Program-made: the position numbers and the translations under genes
Assembly: GCA_947475525.1 (NCBI GenBank)
Contig: CANJMI010000004.1
Coordinates: 186,001 to 250,000 of the forward strand
Source of the DNA: Polyangiaceae bacterium
GTDB lineage: Bacteria; Myxococcota_A; Polyangia; Polyangiales; Polyangiaceae
Length of the DNA: 64,000 bases
Direction of reading: 5' to 3'
Shown: positions 36,111 through 45,900 of the stretch, piece by piece
Position numbering within the stretch: position 1 is the first letter of the stretch
Layout of the letters: the number at the start of each line of letters is the position of its first letter
Notes under the pieces: generated by a model
Database searches by the model: none
What the model was told of the DNA's origin: nothing
Seen by the model: the letters and a program-made list of their open reading frames with translations, nothing else

Positions 36111-36857
36111 ATGGCTGGACGCACCTTCGTCACCGGAGACATCCACGGCGATCTTCACGCGCTTCTCCGCGTCATGGGGAAGCTGCCCGAGCTCGACCAG
36201 AGCGACACGCTGGTATTCCTCGGCGACTACGTCGACCGCGGCCCAAACTCGGCGCAGGTGGTCGATCACGTCCGAAACCTTTCCAAACGCGTGGCGGCGA
36301 AAGTCATCACGCTCCGCGGAAATCACGAAGATGCGTGGTTGGCGGCCATCGACCGAGGCTGGCCCGAGTTCGTCATTCCGAGGTCACACGGCTGCCGGCA
36401 GGCGATGGAGTCTTACATTGGCGCGACCGCCGGCGACGACGACTTCGACGCAGAGCTCTTCGCGGTCATGCTGCGAGGCAAGTTCTTCCCGAGCGACGTC
36501 GTCACGTGGATGCGCGGGCTGCCTTACTACTACGAAGACGAACACGCGATTTACGTGCACGCGGGCCTCGTCTCCGCCAAGGACGGCACCTTCCTCCACC
36601 CGTCGGAGACGCTCCAAAAGGTGGCCCTCCTCTGGGTGCGCGATCAAAACTTTTTCCGCAATTACCGAGGAAAACGCGTCGTTTTCGGTCACACGGTGAC
36701 CGGCACGCTGCCCGAAGAACTCTCGTCGTACACGCCCGAAGATCCCTCGGACATGTGGGCCGGGCCGTGCACGATCGGCATCGACACAGGCTCGGGCAAA
36801 GGCGGCTTCTTGACCACCCTCGAGCTGCCGGCGCTCAAGGTCTACGAGTCTCGCTAG
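36111..36857 (+). CDS. PPP-family serine/threonine protein phosphatase
   Basis: A 248-residue metallophosphatase. The metal-site motifs GDIHGD, GDYVDRG, RGNHE and later YVHAGL and FGHT are all present, as in PrpA/PrpB and eukaryotic PPP enzymes. It probably dephosphorylates phosphoproteins, which fits a genome with Hanks kinases; targets are unknown. I use the ATG at 36111 (MAGRTFVTGDIHG); an upstream GTG at 36060 would add 17 residues with no family resemblance. Confidence 0.9.
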   Translation: MAGRTFVTGDIHGDLHALLRVMGKLPELDQSDTLVFLGDYVDRGPNSAQVVDHVRNLSKRVAAKVITLRGNHEDAWLAAIDRGWPEFVIPRSHGCRQAMESYIGATAGDDDFDAELFAVMLRGKFFPSDVVTWMRGLPYYYEDEHAIYVHAGLVSAKDGTFLHPSETLQKVALLWVRDQNFFRNYRGKRVVFGHTVTGTLPEELSSYTPEDPSDMWAGPCTIGIDTGSGKGGFLTTLELPALKVYESR

Positions 36858-36997
36858 CGAGCGCGGAGCGCCTTTGACGAGCCTGGCTACATGCAGCCGC
36901 TGAAGTCCGTGATGCGACCCCACATCCCGGGATACGAGCGCTGACCGTCAGGACAATTGCCGTCGAAACCATCGCGCGACGTGCGCCAACAGTCGGC

Positions 36998-37738
36998 TCA
37001 AAACGCGTAACCGAGCGACAGGTTCGCGCCCAATCCGATCCCGTAGTTCCACCCCACTCCCGCACGGACGAGCGTGCCGCCGTCGAGGGGCTGATAACGG
37101 TAACCGACGAAGCCCGCGGGCGCTCCGTACGCTTCGAGGTCACCCGATCGCCGAATTAAAGCGAACGACGATGCGCCGGCCGCAAGCTCGAAGGAGTGCG
37201 AACCCGTCGGACCAAAGAGGCCGTGCGCCATCAGTTGCCCGCCGAACGTCGGGACGACCTCCATGAAGATGACCGCGCCGACACCGAGCCCCCCGCTCAC
37301 CGCGAAGCCGCGCAGGGGGCGGTACGCGTAAGCGACACCGAGGCTATTTAGCAGCACCAGCGTGGTGGCCTCGACGTACACGGCGTGTTTCACCGTCGGC
37401 TCGGTGGCGAGCCCCAAGTCAGGCGGAGCCTCCTCCACTTCTGCCGCTGAGGGCACGACTGGCGCCGCCGCTTGGGCAACCGGCGCTGCCTCTTGCGCGA
37501 CCGGTGCTGCCTCTTGGGCGACCGGCGCTGCCTCTTGCGCGACTGGCGCTGCCTCTTGCGCGACTGGCGCGGCCTCTTGCGCGACCGGCGCGGCCGCTTG
37601 GGGCACGACCGGCGCGGCCTCTTGCGCGAATGCGCGCGACGGGACCCCGACGGCCAAGGCTACCCCCAGCATCACCGCAAGCGAACAAGTCGCCGGACGA
37701 ATTTTAACAAAATCGCTCGAGTTTACCGAAATTTTCAC
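36998..37738 (-). CDS. Outer-membrane protein with Ala/Pro/Gln repeat stalk
   Basis: About 246 residues: a signal peptide ending near SRAFAQ, then about eight copies of the heptad EAAPVAQ (some degenerate), then a beta-rich domain (FAVSGGLGVGAVIFM, FVGYRYQPLDGG, LGANLSLGYAF) ending in Phe. It is likely a small barrel displayed with a flexible periplasmic or surface linker. I use GTG at 37738 because GGAGG lies 9 nt upstream; an ATG at 37771 is the alternative. Function unknown. Confidence 0.7.
   Translation of the reverse strand: MKISVNSSDFVKIRPATCSLAVMLGVALAVGVPSRAFAQEAAPVVPQAAAPVAQEAAPVAQEAAPVAQEAAPVAQEAAPVAQEAAPVAQAAAPVVPSAAEVEEAPPDLGLATEPTVKHAVYVEATTLVLLNSLGVAYAYRPLRGFAVSGGLGVGAVIFMEVVPTFGGQLMAHGLFGPTGSHSFELAAGASSFALIRRSGDLEAYGAPAGFVGYRYQPLDGGTLVRAGVGWNYGIGLGANLSLGYAF
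37467..37630 (-). repeat. 21-bp tandem repeats encoding EAAPVAQ heptads
   Basis: Seven to eight copies of a 21-bp unit within the outer-membrane protein gene, several identical. The expected effect is a variable-length Ala/Pro linker. Confidence 0.85.
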
Positions 37739-37791
37739 GACGTTCACCCTCCACTTTAGCTCGATGAGCATCCACTTTCCGTGGCTGCGCG

Positions 37792-40700
37792 TCAGGGTTG
37801 AGGCAAGTAGTCCACGGGCTGAGCGAAGTCCTTCGTCAGTTGACGGAACATGTTCATCTGATCGACGTAGCCCTGCAGGGTCGCGGCACCGCCGGGGTTC
37901 GTCGCGTCCTCCTTGGCGTGACCTTTTGCATCGAAGATCACGAGCGGAGTGCCGTACGTGTCGACCTTCACTTTGCCGGTTCCATCACGCTCGACTTCGT
38001 AGGCGAGGGCGAGGAGGCGATTCGCCCACGCGACCATGCGCGCCCCCGCCGCCTTCTCACGTGTTTGCCCGAGAAACGTCTCGGTACCCGTCGAGCGAGC
38101 ACGGTAAGTGAGCCCACTCTTCGGATCGTAGAACGCAACGATTTCGTCGTCGTACCAATCGGGCGTTTCGCTCGGCAACACGGCCAGCGTCGCTTGATTC
38201 ACGAAGTCGTAGGACCAGTTGCTCGGGAAGAACATCGTGCCCCACACCATCGCGTAGATGCGCTCATTCCATCCGTAGTTCGGCTCGACGAGCTTGCTCC
38301 CAACCGGCATCGCGGGCGGCCCATTCGGCGTGGACCATGCGGGATAGCCCACTGGAAAATCAGGCGGATTCAGGTCGGCCTCATCGAGCCCGGTGACGCG
38401 CGGCGCGTAGGTATCGTAGTCGCCTGTCAGCAGCGCGTTGTAGAGCCGACGGACTTGCTGCGGGTACACCGTCGCGAAGTTTACGTTCTTGTAGCGCCCG
38501 TCGATGAAGTCTTCCTTCGAGTTCGAGATGAAATTGTCGAACGCCTCGGAGAGGTAATAAATCGCCCAGACTTTGTCGTAGTAGGAGCCGGCTTGCGTCT
38601 GGTAGTCGCCCCACCAGTAGCCCTTCGAGTAATCGAAATCGTTGTGAACGTAGCGGCCTTCACCGAGCGGCAGATGAAAGCTGTAACCATAGACATCGGG
38701 CAAAGCCTCGGAGTCGACGCCGTGCACGAGCCCATCGACCCCGTCAGGCTGATTGACGAAATAACAGTCGGCGCTCGAGCAATAGTAGCCGGGCTCAGGG
38801 CGCGTCAGCATCCGCGCGAAGAGCTCGAAGGCCGTGCTCGACGCAAGAGCGAGGGGTCCAAACGACCCATCCTTCAAGAGGTCCGCCGAAGGCTTCGTGG
38901 GATCGCCCGACAGGAGCGCGCCGAATGCGAACGTCTTGGCGATCGCTGCGATGGGCTCGAAGTAACGCGACTGAACGCGAGCCACGACGGCCTCCGAGTT
39001 GAAATTCGTACGGTTGCGGCGGAAGCTGTCTTGCACGTAGCGCAGCTCGTATTGGCTCTCGAGAAAGCGCACGATCTCGTAAGCGTCGGCCCCCGCGTCA
39101 TCGGTGAACGTCGTCACGTTTCCCGCGTCCGCATACTCGTCGCTCTGAAAAAGGTAGCCGCGGCGAACGCGACCTTCACCATCGACCGCGCGCGGGATGT
39201 GTCCCCATGAAAACTGCGCGTAATCGGGGTTGTCGGCGAACGAGGACATGTCCCGGTAGTCGACGACGTCGAGAGGCTGCTCTTGGCACCGCTGACCGAG
39301 CACCGCGTTCGGGGCGTCGCTCGCCTCGCACTTCGAGATCAGGGCGAAGTCCTCCTGGTACTGCGAATAGTGGATGTTCGTGTAGGGGTCCTCGGGCGAG
39401 GTCGGTGGAAAATAGTAGACGCCGAGCAAGCCCGGATTCGTCCCGAACGCCGTGAGCTTGTACGCCTTCGCTTTGCCGACGCCGCTACCCGTCACCGAGA
39501 CGCCGGGCTCGGCCCAGACGTCGAGCACGTCACCGTAGATGAAGCGCATCGCCGCGCGATCGTACTTGCCGAGCAGTCGCTGGTCCTGCGAGGTGTCGCC
39601 TGGGTAGTCCATCACGCTCGTGGTCGCGTACGAGCCGATGTCATTCGCGAGTTCCTCCTGCGACACAGGATCGCGCCAGCGCGGGCCGATGCAATCGGTA
39701 CCGTCGGTCGTTCCGTCAGCGCACGCGGCAGACACCGAAGCGTTCTTCGTGCGGAGCTGCCAGTACGCCGCGTCGTAGTTCAGCGAATCGAAGGATGCCG
39801 CGAAGTTGTGGCGCAGCCCCATCGAATGACCGAGCTCGTGGGCGAGAACGCCCTTGGTGTATTCGACCCGCGCCCACTCGTAGATCTGCTTGCGCCAATC
39901 CTCGACGGCCTTCGCGTCATCTTTGCTCGGTGCACCGAAAAGTTTCTTCGCCTTGGTCGCAAGACCCAGCAAATTATCGGGTTCCACGTCTTCGCGGTCG
40001 AGGCGGCAGCTTCCATTGCGCGCCCGCGCGAGGAGACTTTGGCGCTTGAGTGCGCGACGCATCGCCGGGTTCTTGGGACCGAAAGGCGACGCATGACGGA
40101 CCGTCTCCGCGGTGACCGGAGCGGTCGGATCGAAACCTGCGAGCTGCGCCATGTCGGGCGAGATGAGCTGGGCCTCGAGCGCCGAGCCCTTCATTCGCTG
40201 CAGTCGTTCAGCGAGTGCGCCGTTGCCCGGGCCGAGGCGATCGAGCTTCGCCAAGGCATCGAGGCGACGCTTGTGCGAGAGGTGCGGATTTTCATTCGCC
40301 ACCGTCGCGGAGCCGAGGTTCGCCAAGTAAGGAGCGAGCGCGCCCGAGTCGAACGCGCTGTAATGCCGCGCGAGTTCTTCCTTGGAGTTCGGTCGTCCAG
40401 CGTGCGCCGCTGTGCCACCCTTCTGCAGCTCTTTTACCCAGCCCGAGACGTTCTGCCCCTTCACGTAGTCTTCGGGAGCGATAAGACCTTCCGTCAGCAT
40501 CAAGAGATCGGCGAGCTGCGCGGCCGCGTGATTCGTGCGCTCGCCCCAAATGTTGACGCTACCCGAGATTTTCTCGCCGGAGAGCGGATCTTCCGCGTCG
40601 ACCATGATCCCCCAAGGCGACATGGTCTGCGGCTCCACGATGTTCGTGATGAAGTTGTAGCGAAGGTCGCCGAGTCGCGGTGAGCTCAGCGCAGCGCCGC

Positions 40701-42102
40701 AGGCCGCGTCGTCCTCCTCGAGGACGGGGTTGTGGCAGAGGACGAAGACGTTCGGAACGCTCGCCGTCGAATCGGAGCCCACCGGCGGAACGTAATCGTC
40801 GGCCCAAGGACTCGGCCAACCCATCTTGGTCTCGCAGTCGGTGTCACCCGTGCGACGGCATTCGGCGAGGCGACCCGCGACCAACGCAACGCGGACCGCG
40901 GAGTCCCAAGCGCTGAGCGTCTCGCGTGTGCCTTCGAAGAGCTCCGGCGGAAACCCTTGATTCACGAACCACGGGATCGTGCGCACCGGGCGATCACGAA
41001 GGGGAACCGTACAGAGCTTGAGAAACTGGTCGCAGCGCGAACCGCGGCCAACAGCGGCGCACTCGTCCTCGGTGCCGTCGCTGTCGGCATCGCGGTGGAT
41101 ATCGGCTTGAAACGGGGTCGTCGCCTGAGTGTTGCAAACGGTCGACGTGTGCGACTTGAGGAACAGGTTCCAGCGCGATGCGAATCGATGCCACTTGTCG
41201 TCGACGACGCCGTAACCAGTCTCAAACCCGAAGCGGTCCTGGGTAAAGACGCCGGCGAGATCCATTCGCTCGCCGTCCCAATCGGTAGGCTCGTAGTCGC
41301 TCGGTTTCGCGCGCATGAACGCGGTGCGCAGCTTGAGCTCGGTCGGGTTGCAGCTCTGCTCGGGGAAGGCTCCAACGAACCAACACGCGGGGAACTTTCC
41401 CCACTCGGTATCGACGACGCCGGGCTTCGCGAGCACCTTGGTGGTGATGTCGAAGTACCCCTCTTCCACGGAAAACACAGGCGCATCGGGATGCGACGGA
41501 TCGCCGACGTAGTACGAGAGTGGCTCCCACTCGACGGCATAGAGGATGCCGATCTGAGAGAGCGTGTCGAGACTGTACGCGTCGGTTACGAGGTTTTTCG
41601 ACCAGTCAACGCGGAAGAACTGCCGCTTGTACCAGGGGAGGTCCGCGTCGTTCTCGACGATCACGTTGAGCGCTTCACCGGTGGACGGGTTGTAATCCGT
41701 CTGAATGTCGAAGTGCTTTTCGATGGTGAACGCGGCCACCACTTGACCGTCGGGGGTCGCCTTGAGGCCCTTCTTGTCGCTGTTCTCGACGAGCTCGTGG
41801 CGGAGCCGAGCGATGAGCGATTTCTCAGTAATTTCCCAGCGGATCCGGGTCATCGTCTGACCGTCCGCGCTGGTGATGAGGCCGTCCGAGTTCGCACCGA
41901 ACATCACGTCAACAACCGAGACGTGCATGTAAAACTCGGGGTCGTCGGCGGGGTTGCCCACGTCACCGACGAAGAACTCTTTCGCGAGCGCGTTCGCCTG
42001 AACACGGCTGATAGGCGGACGCTCCATCGAGCAACCTGTCGCCAATGCGAAGGAGAGAAGAGCAAGGACGAGCAATCGGGCCGCGGCTGGCAATCGGCGC
42101 AT
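37792..42102 (-). CDS. Very large zinc metalloprotease (metzincin) lipoprotein
   Basis: A 1436-residue lipoprotein (lipobox LATGC). The zinc motif AHELGHSMGLRHN (about residues 755-767) fits HExxHxxGxxH, and SVMDYPG about 65 residues later supplies the Met-turn, both hallmarks of metzincins. The 750 residues before it, with several Cys pairs and Asp-rich turns, and the 600 residues after it are not recognised. It should be a surface or secreted protease. Start ATG 42102 has AGGAG 6 nt upstream. It is the longest gene in the window and is transcribed alone. Confidence 0.88.
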   Translation of the reverse strand: MRRLPAAARLLVLALLSFALATGCSMERPPISRVQANALAKEFFVGDVGNPADDPEFYMHVSVVDVMFGANSDGLITSADGQTMTRIRWEITEKSLIARLRHELVENSDKKGLKATPDGQVVAAFTIEKHFDIQTDYNPSTGEALNVIVENDADLPWYKRQFFRVDWSKNLVTDAYSLDTLSQIGILYAVEWEPLSYYVGDPSHPDAPVFSVEEGYFDITTKVLAKPGVVDTEWGKFPACWFVGAFPEQSCNPTELKLRTAFMRAKPSDYEPTDWDGERMDLAGVFTQDRFGFETGYGVVDDKWHRFASRWNLFLKSHTSTVCNTQATTPFQADIHRDADSDGTEDECAAVGRGSRCDQFLKLCTVPLRDRPVRTIPWFVNQGFPPELFEGTRETLSAWDSAVRVALVAGRLAECRRTGDTDCETKMGWPSPWADDYVPPVGSDSTASVPNVFVLCHNPVLEEDDAACGAALSSPRLGDLRYNFITNIVEPQTMSPWGIMVDAEDPLSGEKISGSVNIWGERTNHAAAQLADLLMLTEGLIAPEDYVKGQNVSGWVKELQKGGTAAHAGRPNSKEELARHYSAFDSGALAPYLANLGSATVANENPHLSHKRRLDALAKLDRLGPGNGALAERLQRMKGSALEAQLISPDMAQLAGFDPTAPVTAETVRHASPFGPKNPAMRRALKRQSLLARARNGSCRLDREDVEPDNLLGLATKAKKLFGAPSKDDAKAVEDWRKQIYEWARVEYTKGVLAHELGHSMGLRHNFAASFDSLNYDAAYWQLRTKNASVSAACADGTTDGTDCIGPRWRDPVSQEELANDIGSYATTSVMDYPGDTSQDQRLLGKYDRAAMRFIYGDVLDVWAEPGVSVTGSGVGKAKAYKLTAFGTNPGLLGVYYFPPTSPEDPYTNIHYSQYQEDFALISKCEASDAPNAVLGQRCQEQPLDVVDYRDMSSFADNPDYAQFSWGHIPRAVDGEGRVRRGYLFQSDEYADAGNVTTFTDDAGADAYEIVRFLESQYELRYVQDSFRRNRTNFNSEAVVARVQSRYFEPIAAIAKTFAFGALLSGDPTKPSADLLKDGSFGPLALASSTAFELFARMLTRPEPGYYCSSADCYFVNQPDGVDGLVHGVDSEALPDVYGYSFHLPLGEGRYVHNDFDYSKGYWWGDYQTQAGSYYDKVWAIYYLSEAFDNFISNSKEDFIDGRYKNVNFATVYPQQVRRLYNALLTGDYDTYAPRVTGLDEADLNPPDFPVGYPAWSTPNGPPAMPVGSKLVEPNYGWNERIYAMVWGTMFFPSNWSYDFVNQATLAVLPSETPDWYDDEIVAFYDPKSGLTYRARSTGTETFLGQTREKAAGARMVAWANRLLALAYEVERDGTGKVKVDTYGTPLVIFDAKGHAKEDATNPGGAATLQGYVDQMNMFRQLTKDFAQPVDYLPQP

Positions 42103-42254
42103 TCGGAACTCCTGAGCGGGTTACGCGGCCTCGAGTCGAAAGCCGCGCGGGGATTATCTACTTTGCTGCAGCAACTTCAATTGCGCGATTCACCCAGCAC
42201 CTGAAGATCCCTGCCCTTTGGCGTCGCCGCACCGCACCGTGGAGAGCAGCGTGT

Positions 42255-42260
42255 TAACCT
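42255..42260 (+). promoter_or_regulatory. -10-like TAACCT before a Cys-rich lipoprotein gene
   Basis: TAACCT ends 8 nt before the ATG at 42269. Confidence 0.3.
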
Positions 42261-42268
42261 AGAAGTGA

Positions 42269-42958
42269 ATGCCTCCTCACATCAACACCGCGACGGGGAG
42301 TCTTCTCGCGCTCACCGCCTTGCTCGCCGCTTCGCTCGCCGGAGCTTGCGGGACGACCATCATCGTACAGGTGCTGCCCGGTGAAGGCGGCGCGGCGACG
42401 AGCTCGGCTACCGCAGGCGGCGTCGACGTCACCACCACGATGGAGAGTTCAAACGGCACGGACGTCGGCATGACCGTCCAGACCGTAGGCCAAACGGGGC
42501 CGGTGTTCGACGCTTGCACGACGGCCTGCGGAGCGGCTGCAGAGTGCGGGATGCCCGCGTCGTTCGAGCAGTGCCTCGCCGCCTGTCAGGGCGTGAATCC
42601 ACAATGCGCGCCGAGCCATCAAACGTGGCTTCAGTGTCTCGCGGCAACCGGGACCTTCGACAAACCGGCGTGCCCGGGTGACTTTGCGTGCTCGCAAGCG
42701 TTGCTCGGTTACATCCTGTGCACCGGTGGCTGCGCGGGTGGCTCGTGCAGCGAAAGTCGCGCCGCACCGTGCGCGTGCAGCTCATCGTGTGGCGGCTCGA
42801 CCTTCGATACCGCGTGTTTTCCGGACGCGCAGGGCATGGCGACGTGTGAATGCCGCGAGAACGGCAAGTACATCGGCAAGTGCTACGGACCTACCGAGAA
42901 AAAATTCTGCGACGTGATGCACAGCTGCTGCGCCGAAGTCTTCTTCATCGACGGTTAG
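42269..42958 (+). CDS. Cys-rich lipoprotein of unknown function
   Basis: A 229-residue predicted lipoprotein (lipobox LAGAC), a Ser/Thr linker, then about 22 cysteines in patterns such as CTTACGAAAEC, CLAACQG, CTGGCAGGSC and CACSSSCGG. The cysteines probably form disulfides in a small extracellular domain. No known enzyme motif. Convergent with putA with 13 bp between. Confidence 0.7.
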   Translation: MPPHINTATGSLLALTALLAASLAGACGTTIIVQVLPGEGGAATSSATAGGVDVTTTMESSNGTDVGMTVQTVGQTGPVFDACTTACGAAAECGMPASFEQCLAACQGVNPQCAPSHQTWLQCLAATGTFDKPACPGDFACSQALLGYILCTGGCAGGSCSESRAAPCACSSSCGGSTFDTACFPDAQGMATCECRENGKYIGKCYGPTEKKFCDVMHSCCAEVFFIDG

Positions 42959-42971
42959 GCCGAGCGCGAGG

Positions 42972-45900
42972 TCACCTCACCTCGTGACGATCCTCTTCGC
43001 TGCGCGCGCCCAGGTTTCCATAACGATGGTAGTCGTGGCTGATGCTCTGTTCGCTCACGTACCAGAGCAGCTCGATGCGCCCCTCGGCAACGACCGGCGC
43101 TCGCGCGACGTAGACGCCGCTGTCTCCGACCGCCGCAAGGACCTCGAGCGGTACGCGCGAAGGAGCGGCATAACGCACGCGATCGGTGCCACCTTCGCGG
43201 ATCCGTACCGCAACCTCGGCACACGTTTCCTCGACGGTCGCGAACGACACGCCCCACGATGACCTCGCACGGGTGAGCCAAGCGAGCGCTGGATGTCCCA
43301 AGCCCGGTGGCGAACTCACGATGACGCCGCAGCCGACGGTCCGAGCCGCGATGACGCGAGCGAGCACATCGAACACCGTGTCCTCGGCATGAACGCGAAC
43401 ATGGATACGCGGCACCGGGTGGTAGAGACGAAGGTTGTCTTGTCCGACGAGCTTGAAGTGATCGTGCTCGATACCGAACTCGGTACGGGAGCTGAGGTCG
43501 TAGCTGTGCAACGCCGCGAGCAGCCGACCGATGTCGGCGACGGGCAACGTGGCCTCCTCAGGCGTTTTATTGAGTTGCGAGGTAAACTCCACGCGTAGCC
43601 GGTCCAGCCCAGCATCTTCAAAGCACCCAGAGGCGAGCATCGTCCCGCCGGGTGCGACAATCCGCGGACTCCGTTGCTCTTGCGTCGCCTCGCTCGACGA
43701 GCGTCCCGTAAACTCCATCAATTGCGCAACGTAGTTTGGACCTCCGGCCTTGATGCCGGGTCCGAACGCGCTCTTGCCGACCCCGCCGAACGGCTGCCGC
43801 AAGACGATGGCGCCCGTCGTTACCCGGTTGATGTAGAGATTGCCCGCGCGGATGTGCTCACGCCACAAAGCCTGCTCGCGCTCGTCGAGACTCTCGATGC
43901 CACTCGTGAGTCCGTAGCCGGTCTGGTTCACGACCGCGATCGCGTGGACGAGGTCATCGGCGCGCATGACCGAGAGAACCGGCCCGAAGAACTCCGTCAT
44001 GTGGCTGTAGCTGCCGGGGCGCACGTCCCATTTCACCGCGGGCGAGTGCAGGCATGGGTTGTCGGCGGCGTTCTCGGAGAGCAATGCCCACGACTCGCCC
44101 TCATCGAGCTCCTTCATGCCGCGCAGCAAGTGGCCGGCGGGCGGCATGATAAGTGGCCCAAGGCGGGTGTCGAAAGCCCAGGACGAGCCGACCTTGAGGC
44201 TCCGAATCGCGTCGACCAGGGTCTTGCGAAACTCGGCGTCGTCGTAGACCTCTCCTTCGAGCACGAGCAAGGAGGTCGCCGAGCACTTTTGTCCCGAGTG
44301 CCCGAAGGCCGAATGGAGAATGTGTTTGATGGCGAGGTCGCGATCGCTCATCGCCGTGACGATCGTGGCGTTCTTACCGCCGGTCTCGGCAAGCAGGTTC
44401 ATAGCGGGCTTGGCCGCGAGCATCCGCAGCGCGGTCGCCGTGCCGCCGGTGAGAATGACGACATCGACCGCCGGCGAGCTGACAAGCCGACTGCCGCCGT
44501 CCTCGACCGAGCACGGCGCGAGTTGGAGCGCCTCCATCGGGACACCCGCGCGCCAAAAACACTGGCAGAGCACGTACGCGCAGAGCACGGTGTGCGGCGA
44601 AGGCTTCACGATCACCGTGTTGCCGGCCGCGAGCCCCGCCACGATGCCTCCGCATGGAATCGCGATCGGAAAATTCCACGGAGACACCACCGCAACGACC
44701 CCTTTCGGTTTCGCCGACAAAGTCTCGAAGCTGCGGAACTCGCGCGCGGTCATCGCGTAGTACTCGACGAAATCGATGGCCTCTGAAATCTCGGGATCGG
44801 ATTCGACGAGCAGCTTGCCGCCATCCGCCAGCGCCGCCCCGAGCAACTCCCCTCGCGCTTTGCGGAGCTCGTCAGCCACCCCCGCGAGGATCGCACCGCG
44901 CTCCGCCTCGCCGAGCGCACGCCAGCCTTTCGGATCGGCAACCGCGCAGGCAATCGCGCGATCGATGTCCGCCGACGTCGCGAGCCTGTGCCGCGCGACG
45001 ACGACCCCCGGCCGGGACGGGTCGAGCGACAAGGCAACCTCGCGATCGAAGACCTCGGCACCCGCGATCACGATTGGCACTTCGGCCGCCCGAGCGCCTT
45101 CGCGCGCTTGCCAGTCGGCGACGAGCTTCTCCGCCCACTCGAGGTTGTGCTCGAGCGACCAATCGGTATTGGAGTCGTTGTCGAAGGCCTTCGGTTCGCT
45201 CGACCGAACGAGCGAATCGGCAGGCAATTCATTGCGATTTTGAGTCCGGCGCGACTCCGAAGAGAGCGTAGCCTGAAGCTCGAAACTTTCCGTAAACGCG
45301 CGCTCGAGCTCGTACCAAACGGGCGAGTCGACCTCGAGCTTGAAGGCGTGCCGAAGAAAGTTTTCCGGACCGGTATTCTCATCCAGCCTGCGGATTAAAT
45401 AACCGATCGCGCTGATGAACTCCTCGCGGCGCGTCGCGGGAGCGTAGAGCAAAAGGTCCGACGCGAGCTCGTGGATTGCGCGGCGCTGATGGTTCGCCAT
45501 CCCCTCGAGCATCTCGTATTGCACGCCCTTCTCGATGCCGCGCTCGCTCGCGAGCACGAGCGCGTAAGCGACCTCGAAGACATTGTGAGTCGCGACACCC
45601 ACCCGCACCGCGTTGATGTTCTCCTGCGTGAGGGCAATCTGGAGCATCCGCTTGTAGTTCGCGTCGGTCTCGATTTTCTTGTGAAAGGGGGCCTGCTCCC
45701 AACCGCACACGGACGCCTCGAAGCGCTCCGACTCCATGTTCGCCCCTTTGACGAGGCGGATGGTCACGGGCGAGCCACCTTTGGAAACGCGTCGGCGTGC
45801 CCAGCGAAGGAGCTGCTGCTGCACGAGGTACGAGTCAGGAATGTATGCCTGCAGCGCGATGCCCGCATCGACAGCCTCGAGCCCGGGGCGCTCCAGGGTC

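Noticed and set aside
39283-42204. Two long plus-strand frames antisense to the metalloprotease gene
   Set aside because: Shadows of a strongly biased high-GC coding region; the HExxHxxGxxH gene on the other strand is real.
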